NCBI GenBank assembly: GCA_037974965.1
Contig: JBBPFI010000010.1
Coordinates: forward strand, 1,160,342 to 1,224,341
DNA length: 64,000 bases
DNA from: Dacryopinax spathularia
Taxonomy: Eukaryota > Basidiomycota > Dacrymycetes > Dacrymycetales > Dacrymycetaceae
Reading direction: 5' to 3'
Of the stretch, positions 57,125 through 64,000 are shown one piece after another. Position 1 is the stretch's first letter, and each line of letters opens with the position of its first letter. The position numbers and the translations under genes are program-made. Under the pieces are notes generated by a model. It saw only the letters and a program-made list of their open reading frames with translations, was not told where the DNA came from and made no database searches.

Positions 57125-58128
57125 ATGGCTTGGACTCTCGCAGATCTCCAGGGGGCTAATAAGAGGCTCTACTCAACTCTTGAAATCTGGTACAGTGCCA
57201 AACCCGACGCGCTGCCAACGTTGTTCTCCAACCGCGCTATTCGAGGGGCCAAGGTGGAGGACAGGACCATGGGGGAGAATATCATGGTGGGTGGCACTCA
57301 TTCCATGGTTGCCAGATACCGAGCGCTGAGGGCCACGGCAGCAAGTGTGGTCTATGTCTGCACAGATCCAATCGGCCATTCCTAGGACATGGCGAACGGT
57401 TTTGGGAGAGTCGTCTGAGGATTGGCGAAAAGCGATCGAGGGTTGGGTCGAGGTAGATGAGGACCTGCAACGGGAGATGGAAGAGAAGTTTGGGGCGTCG
57501 TCCAAAAAGGCAAAGTCGCCTGCAGGCGAGCCGAAGAAGAAGGGGAAGAAGGTTGGAGGTGACAGTGGGAAAGCGAGCGGTGAAGCGGGCAATCCGAAGG
57601 AGACCGGTGGAGCGAGGGATCCCAAGGAGAGCGGTGGAGGGGACGATCCCAAGGGGAACACCGAGGGCGATAAGGGTGAGTGACGCGAGCTTTGAGTAGT
57701 GGACTTGGCGCTGATGAGTTATCCAAAAGAGGCAGTCATCGAGGTGGACGATCTTAATGCGACCGAGGCTAGGTCTGTGGCGATCAAGAAGATCGCCAAG
57801 CAAGGTCCGTCTTCCTTTGTGATGGGATGAGGATTCCGTCTCACGCCGATCCACAGGAATCTCTGATCTGCAGAGACTGGCCGCCGAGGTGCAAGCAGTC
57901 CTTGAAGAGCACGCGTCGTTGGCTTCAAAGCGGAGGGATATCGCCTCCAGGGCACATCAGATGTACGTGGAACTGGCACAGCTGCTGCCCAAGTGGCAAC
58001 AGGCGGATGAACTGCTGGAGGAGCAAGCAGCGAAGATGCTGAATCTGCAGGTCATGATCCAAAGGGTGTTCAACGACCTGGGTACACAGGGGGGATTGGC
58101 AGAAGGAGACCAGGATGTTGCCATGTAA
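57125..58128 (+). CDS. Hypothetical protein with Lys/Gly-rich linker and coiled coil
   Basis: Four exons: MAWTLADLQGANKRLYSTLE up to GENIM; an intron of about 80 nt; IQSAIPRTWRTVL through a low-complexity linker rich in Lys, Gly, Pro and Glu (GNPKETGGARDPKESGG); then EAVIEVDDLNATEARS; then GISDLQRLAAEVQAVLEEH, an alpha-helical segment to the stop at 58,128. No domain recognised. The layout (small helical head, disordered linker, coiled tail) suggests a scaffold or nucleic-acid-associated protein, which is inference. Confidence 0.65.
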
Positions 58129-58355
58129 GGCAATTCTTCAGAGACTGCCGATCCGAATCATGTTCTTGTTGATTCCTGTATGTACCGATCTTCAGAATGC
58201 GTACAATGATCGGCTGAGAAGACTTGTCAGCCGATCACTTGGCGCTCGCAAGACTGCTCTGGGCAATGTGCTCCTGGGCGAGCCATGCCGCGTGCCTGAC
58301 CTTGTGCATATTTAAGAGCCCGTCAGTGCGATCGTCTTATCTCCTCGTCGTCGCC

Positions 58356-59898
58356 ATGCCCCCCCACGCTGTTGGAATGATAGACGAGCTGGTCGAGGCG
58401 ATTCTCCGCCAAGTGAACCCCGGAGAGCGCCTCGCTGTTTACTCCACTTTGGCTCTCGTTTGTTCCTCCTGGTACCGAATCGCGAGGCGTCTCCAGATGG
58501 AATGGGTAGGGACGTGGTCGAGCGATCGACTCTTTTCCCAGCTGACCGAGGAGAACATCCACGTGAGTGCACATCACCGTGTCCTGTCAGCGCCCTCTTG
58601 CTCACACCGTGGTCTTATAGCAGTGGCACTTGACCCCCACGTTGTATCCTTCGTCTCGCTTTCGTTTTGTGGTCTCGCAAGGGTACGGCCTTTCGATCGA
58701 TCTTGAGGAAGACCGTGGGCTGCAAGTGCTCGGAATGTGCTGCCTCGTCCCGCGCGGCTTTTTGAACCTGCGCATTTTCCAAGCACGGCTGACGGGCGAT
58801 GCCATGCTGCGTGCGTTAGAGGCCGTTTTGCCTCGCCTTCCCCTGTTACGGAGTCTAGACTTGGATTTATGGCATCCCATCACCGGCTTCCACCTCGACA
58901 GTCCTCTCTCGGTCCGTACGCTTCTGCTCAAGACGTCTGGATTGGCCTTGTGGCAAGGCGCGCTGAGCGTGCTGGAGACATACATGCCCGCCCTCGCTTC
59001 CGTGGATCTGCTCGACCCACCGCTGGCTGTCATCGACGCAGAGCTCGGGCGCGATCGATGGAGTCGTGTATCGATCGCTCGCCTGGATAACACCTTCCTC
59101 GTCACCGGCATGTGGTCAACCCTCAAGCGATTGCAGATTGGGCCCTGGGACCGGGAAGGAGTGATCCTGACGCTGGGTTGCTTCGACTCTAGCCCCCTAC
59201 TTGAATCCCTTACGATCATCGTCCTCGACATGTTGGACGTGGAAATCGAGAGCGACGAGGAGACACGAGTGTGGCAGCCCCTCTTGGCGACGATCGCTCG
59301 GCACCGGCGTCTACAAGAACTGCTGGTCTCTATCTCGACAAGCGTGATGGCGGCTGACCTCACTGGAGAAGACTTGCTCCCACTCGTGGCCTTGAGGGAG
59401 CGGCGATGCTTCATGTTTGGGTTCTCATACGGATCATCCCATCCAGGCACAGTTGCGATGGGTCTAGCGGCGTGGGACGCGCTGCTCACCGCGTGGCCAG
59501 ACTTATACGAGCTGGCCATCTGTTGGCCGACACGCTCCCATTCGGCCCACACCGCGACGGTTCTGGGCGTCACCCTGGAGATCATCCCGATCCTCAGGGA
59601 GCGGGCAACCAGGCTCGTCCGGCTCGAGCTTGTGGTTTGCAGCAACGGTCTGCTGGAAACAGATATCGAACCGGACCGGCGGTCGATGATCATCCGCCTG
59701 CGCACAGGGCCAGTCATAAACCATTGGTCGGCCCGTGGAATCGTCCGTGCTTTCTGGCCCGACAGCGCGGTCTTTTCTGATCCGTTGTTCGAAAATGGTG
59801 ATGGAGGACGACGGGTTCAATGGCAAAACCAGCTGCAGCGCCGGGTGACCGCAGGGCTCCGTCGGTTGAGTGACTGGCATGTATTCGTAGAAGACTGA
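58356..59898 (+). CDS. F-box/LRR-like protein
   Basis: Exons 58,356-58,562 and 58,621-59,898 give exactly 495 codons. The N-terminus MIDELVEAILRQVNPGERLA, then ALVCSSWYRIARRL, fits an F-box (SKP1-binding helix pair), though it starts with DELVEAIL rather than LPxEIL. The rest alternates short hydrophobic beta strands and helices (LPLLRSLDLDLWHP, VLETYMPALASVDLLD, LQELLVSIST), like the irregular leucine-rich repeats of the many F-box proteins in agaricomycetes. The expected role is substrate recognition in an SCF ubiquitin ligase. No substrate can be named. Confidence 0.78.
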
Positions 59899-59984
59899 CA
59901 GGCATAGACACGGCAGGTAGTAATGAATCGTACATACTCGCCAATGATAGACGCGGCCCCAAAATAATGTCATTATCGCAATGC

Positions 59985-60405
59985 CTTTGCCCACCAAAAC
60001 TGGTTCCTTACGCATCTAGCGACTTCCTTACCACTCAAGCAGAGCCCTTACGGGACATTGCGCGTTCCTTACCCTCCCAAACTGATCCCTTACGCGGCAA
60101 GCGTCTTCCTTACCCACCCAAACGGGCCCCTGACGCGTCAAGGGTCTCCCTCCCTCACGAAGACTGGTCCCTTACGCATTAAGCGGTTTCCTTACCCACC
60201 AAAACTGGTCCCTTGCGCGTCAAGCGACTTCCTTACCACTCAAGCAGAGCCCTTACGTTACATTGCGCGTTCCTTACGCGCCCAAAACTGATCCCTTACT
60301 CGCCCGATGTGGTTTTCCTTTGCCACTAAAAATTAGTTCCTTTCCCACTGAAGGAAGGGAAATTCCTTCTCCGTCACAAATAGGCTTCCTTACGCGCCGA
60401 AACTG
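59985..60405 (+). repeat. CCCTTAC spacer repeat, long tract
   Basis: About a dozen degenerate units of ttccttaccmaccmaaactg and gtcccttacgcgtcaagc at about 30-nt steps. A 120-bp block (kcaagcgacttccttaccactcaagcagagccc) occurs twice (about 60,015 and 60,220). Confidence 0.9.
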
Positions 60406-60577
60406 CTTGTGTTATGGGCACACTTGGCGCGCTGTTCAGGATGGGTGAGGGTACATTGACATGGCAGAAATACAATAATGGTATATACAGCGTGTGCTAC
60501 AGGGTAACATTAATTGATGTATGATATTGTCAGAGGGGTAGATATGAAGGGGTTAATTGGGCGGTTGAACGCTGTTC

Positions 60578-61551
60578 CTAAAGCGCGTATGGATCATCCT
60601 CGTCGTCGGAAGCGGACTCGGGCTTGGGAGGTGGCTCCCACCCTTCTTCGTCGTCTGAATCGGACTCGGGTTTCGGAGGGGGCTCCCACCCTTCTTCGTC
60701 GTCCAAATCGGACTCTGGCTTGGGAGGTGCCTCCCACCCTTCTTCGTCGTCTGAATCGGACTCGGGTTTCGGAGGGGGCTCCCACCCTTCTTCGTCGTCC
60801 AAATCGGACTCTGGCTTGGGAGGGGGCTCCCACCCTTCTTGGTCGTCCCAATCGGACTCGGGCTTGGGAGGTGACTCCCACCCTGCTTGCGCCGGGGGGT
60901 CGGTGGGGAGTGCGAGGGGCTCGTCGGCGGAAGGCGACTCGGGTGGTCCATGTGGGCTCCGCGGCTGAGGGGGTGATGGAGACGGGCGGGGAGGCGATGT
61001 GCTAGGAGGAAGGACGTCGGATGGCGCGCGGTTGGCTTGTTGCAGGCGTCGGGGTCTCTTAGTCGGAGGCGAGCATCGTTCAGAATTGAGAGGGGATCGT
61101 CGACGCCGTTTGGGGCGTGGGTATGCCTTGCGCGACGTTCTTCCAGGGTTTGGCGACGAAAGAGGCGATGGAGTTGTCTCGTGTCCCGTACCGTCCATGT
61201 CGACGTCCTCGCTGGACGGCGTGTGCATCATGTCGGGCTGATCGTTGGTCATGTCCCCGAGAGCCGGTGGGTGGGAGGCAGTTGAGGGTGCTTGCTGGAG
61301 CTGCGCTTGTCCATCAGCCATGAGCTCAAAGGATGATAGAGTGGTGCGTACCATGTCATCCGAGGGTGTGAGGCTGTCTCTCTGGACTGCTGTGGCGGCG
61401 AGGGCGAAAGAGGGGAGGTGCATGATGAAGGGTCGCTGTAAGCCAAGGAAGGATAGTCAGGAAGTCGTTAGCAAAGCCCATGGCCTGGAGAGAGAATGGA
61501 ACTTACCGGGTCGAAGCATTCGGGTGGGACGTCGTCAATGTCGTCCTCCAT
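60578..61551 (-). CDS. Pro/Glu/Asp-rich protein with 16-residue repeats
   Basis: Exon 1 is 61,551-61,507 (15 codons, MEDDIDDVPPECFDP) and exon 2 61,435-60,578, with a 71-nt intron; the join reads FDP-RPFIMHLP. The first half is Ser/Pro-rich with basic nuclear-localisation-like clusters (RPKRRRRSP, TKRPRR). The second half is six tandem copies of a 16-residue unit EEGWEPPPKPESDSDD, encoded by 48-nt repeats. It is probably disordered throughout. The opposite strand is also open because of the repeat, but the spliced ATG exon supports the - strand. Confidence 0.68.
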
Positions 61552-62462
61552 GCACCAATGCGGCGTTAAAGGAGAGGCGACCGTTCATGACTGGGTCGCG
61601 CGAAAACGATGAGGGAAGGTGGCGTCAGGACCCTGGCATTGCTATAAAGCGCCGCTTAGTCTACACTTTTGTAGTAAAGTAGCTTATAGTTGTTATAATG
61701 AATTATTTGACATCCAAAGTACACCTCAAACCGACGGATCATCAATAGAATGAGAGCTGGAGTCATCCAGGATATCATAGCGGATTATTTATTGCTGCTA
61801 ATGGGTGGATGCAAGGCCGGTCAGGCAAACTGCATCCAACCAGGCACAGATGATGTAATTGGTCCCGGATTGGATAAGCAGGGGCATGAGGCGCGGGAAA
61901 GCCCGGAGAAGCGCAGTAACTCCCTGGCGCTTCTGGCGCGTCACAGGACCCTTGCACAGCCACAAAAAGCGCGAAATACATTAATTAATGTACACTTTTG
62001 TAATAAATAATAATAATATCATTATATCTCAACAACCTACTTCTAAACCTGCCTTCAAATTGAAATTTTAGTAATAAAACAGGGGTCAATGCATCCAACC
62101 ATGGCTTGATTGTTATCTAATCAGCTTCTCATGAGGTGGACTACATAGCACGCTTACTGATGGAGGACTCATTGCAAGTGGGAATTGTAAGCTTATTGGG
62201 CTGCATTCAATTATGAAGGATTACCATTGCATGTGACCTTAGAAGGTAGATGCCTATGCGAAATACAATGATAAATGGTGGGTGAATGTGATAGGAAACG
62301 TGGGATAATATGGGTAGCCAGAGAGATTAATTAGCTGCATGTGATCCGTAATAGTGCTGCATATTTCACATATCCTAGGGGTGGCCGACCAGCCTTGGTC
62401 ATCGTTTTTGTATCTCCCCTCATTGCTCTCCGCAATCAGATGTTTGATCGGCTGGCAGAGAT
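61552..62462. other. AT-rich subtelomeric spacer, no gene seen
   Basis: GC content drops clearly below the neighbours. tacacttttgta occurs at about 61,667 and 61,989. No gene, RNA gene or known repeat is supported. Confidence 0.6.
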
Positions 62463-62598
62463 GCATCCTACAGGGGTCTATGGGTGAGTACGGATAGGGG
62501 TTGAGGGTAGGGAACGCCGAAAATGCGGCCCGAAACCTCCCTATCTCCCTATCTGTAATACCCATCACCTCCCCGCAGGCAAGCTCGTGATGGGTTGG
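62463..62598 (+). repeat. Subtelomeric module A, telomere-proximal copy
   Basis: Matches 10,651-10,786 over 136 bp with roughly nine substitutions and the same orientation. The satellite array starts about 40 bp further on. Confidence 0.85.
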
Positions 62599-62637
62599 GC
62601 CGCTTTTTCGCTTAGCACAGCCCCTTCACCGGGCCCA

Positions 62638-63765
62638 GCATCATACGTACCGCAAAGGCAATAACCCAGCCTGCGTCCCCGCGCAGGAATCCCATGAACA
62701 ATGCTAGGGATCCCACGAACATCCGGGCCCTGCATCATACGTACCTCAAAGGCAATAACCCAGCCTGCTTCCCCGCGCAGGAATCCCACGAACAATGCTA
62801 GGGATCCCACGAACATCCGGGCCCTGCATCATACGTACCTCAAAGGCAATAACCCAGCCTGCTTCCCCGCGCAGAAATCCCAGGAACAGCGCTACGAATC
62901 CCACGAACATCTGGCCGCTCCACCGTGCCAACAAGGAAGAGAACGAAGGCAATAGCCCAGCCTGCATCCCTGCGCAGGAATCCCACGAACAACGCTAGGG
63001 ATCCCACAAACATCTGGCTCCTCCACCGTGCCGGCCGGGAAGGAAATGGCCCAGCCTGCGTCAATCCCACCAACAACGCTAGGGATCCCACGAACATCCG
63101 GGCCCTGCATCATACGTACCTCAAAGGCAATAACCCAGCCTGCGTCCCTGCGCATGAATCCCACGAACAACGCTAGGGATCTCACAAACATCTGGCTCCT
63201 CCACCGTGCCGGCCGGGAAGGAAACGGCCCAGCCTGCGGCCCTGCGCAGGAATCCCACCAACAACTATAGGGATCCCACGAACATCCGGCCACTCCACCA
63301 TGCTGGCCAGGAAGGAAACGACCTTCCCCGCGTCTCCACGCAGGAATCCCACGAACAACGCTAGGGATCCCACGAACATCCGGGCCCTGCATCATACGTA
63401 CCTCAAAGGCAATAACCCAGCCTGCATCCCTGCACAGCAATCCCAGGAACAACGCTAGGGATCCCACGAACATCCGGCCGCTCCACCCTGCCGGCAAGGA
63501 AGAGAACAGCCTTGCCTGCGTCCCCGCGCAGGAATCCCACGAACAACGCTAGGGATCCCACGAACATCCGGGCCCTGCATCATACGTACCTCAAAGGCAA
63601 TAGCCCAGCCTGCGTCCCCGCATCATACGTACCTCAAAGGCAATAACCCAGCCTGCGTCCCCGCGCAGGAATCCCACGAACAACGCTAGGGATCCCACGA
63701 ACATCCGGCCGCTCCACCGAGCCGACAAGGAAGAGAACAACCTTGCCCGCGTCCCCACGCAGGAC
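62638..63765 (+). repeat. Telomere-proximal 94-bp satellite array, about 12 units
   Basis: Same unit, variant half-units and orientation as the internal array, including the truncated gtccccgc/atcatacg unit at 63,617. Confidence 0.95.
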
Positions 63766-63846
63766 CTTCAGGCTGCCGCACCATGTCTGCTGGGACGGGA
63801 TATGGCCAACGCTAGCCCCTCTCCGGGAATCCCACCAAGTACGTGA
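63766..63846 (+). repeat. Truncated type-2 satellite unit adjoining the telomere
   Basis: accttcaggctgccgcacca through ccaccaagtacgtga, then TTAGGG repeats at once. The internal copy at 24,942-25,022 differs by one base up to that point and continues with tgtatccgac. Confidence 0.9.
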
Positions 63847-64000
63847 GGGTTAGGGTTAGGGTTAGGGTTAGGGTTAGGGTTAGGGTTAGGGTTAGGGTTA
63901 GGGTTAGGGTTAGGGTTAGGGTTAGGGTTAGGGTTAGGGTTAGGGTTAGGGTTAGGGTTAGGGTTAGGGTTAGGGTTAGGGTTAGGGTTAGGGTTAGGGT
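63847..64000 (+). repeat. Telomere repeat (TTAGGG)n
   Basis: About 25.7 perfect copies of GGGTTA with the G-rich strand running 5' to 3' toward the right edge, as at a right chromosome end. It runs to the edge of the window, so its true length is not visible. Confidence 0.97.

Noticed and set aside
60514-61005. + strand frame over the 48-nt repeats
   Set aside because: The opposite strand has a proper ATG exon and intron and a sensible acidic repeat; the + strand frame is a by-product of the repeat.
1-64000. tRNA and rRNA genes
   Set aside because: No sequence with a convincing tRNA arm and T-loop (GGTTCGANTCC) pattern or rRNA core was noticed. A tRNAscan-SE and Rfam scan would be decisive.

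Overview
The window looks like one end of a filamentous basidiomycete chromosome, most likely an agaricomycete. The grounds are spliceosomal introns of roughly 40-60 nt in nearly every gene, with GTAAG/GTGAG/GTGCG donors and CTGAC/CTAAC-like branch sites, a peroxin and a mitochondrial transhydrogenase of fungal type, a DUF6532-like gene, a Ty3/gypsy LTR, and a TTAGGG telomere repeat that fills the last 154 bases on the + strand. All calls rest on reading the sequence; no database search was run.

Layout. (1) 1-9.5 kb is ordinary gene space: a DUF6532-like gene (-), PEX13 (+), an atypical kinase-like gene (-), and the 11-exon proton-translocating NAD(P) transhydrogenase (+), which I could splice completely to 1062 codons. 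(2) 9.45-10.64 kb holds a 3' LTR and internal remnant of a Ty3/gypsy-type element on the - strand. (3) 10.65-26.67 kb is a block of subtelomeric character inside the chromosome arm: a 136-bp module also found beside the real telomere, 2 kb of degenerate telomere-like stubs next to a palindromic 16-mer, then about 13.6 kb of a 94-bp satellite with higher-order duplications. (4) 27-61.5 kb is a lineage-specific subtelomeric gene zone. It holds a 939-aa Cys-cluster protein, two unknown proteins, a PIF1-like helicase, a 1089-aa C2H2 protein with a possible degenerate tyrosine-recombinase end, a SNF2/RING (Rad5/HLTF-like) helicase plus a decayed SNF2 relic, zinc-knuckle, zinc-cluster, coiled-coil, F-box/LRR and low-complexity proteins, and two more copies of the kinase-like gene, one broken. 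Most spacers in this zone carry degenerate tandem repeats built on CCCTTAC. (5) 61.6-62.46 kb is AT-rich and empty. (6) 62.46-63.85 kb repeats the 136-bp module and the 94-bp satellite. (7) 63,847-64,000 is telomere repeat.

How the parts relate. PEX13 (peroxisomal import) and NNT (mitochondrial NADPH) are conserved housekeeping genes that mark the inner side. The outer 35 kb is rich in helicase and zinc-binding proteins, duplicated and decayed genes and repeats, as is typical of subtelomeres. The most informative structure is the match between the internal array near 24.7-25.0 kb and the last 320 bp before the telomere: the two agree until the telomere repeat starts in mid-unit.
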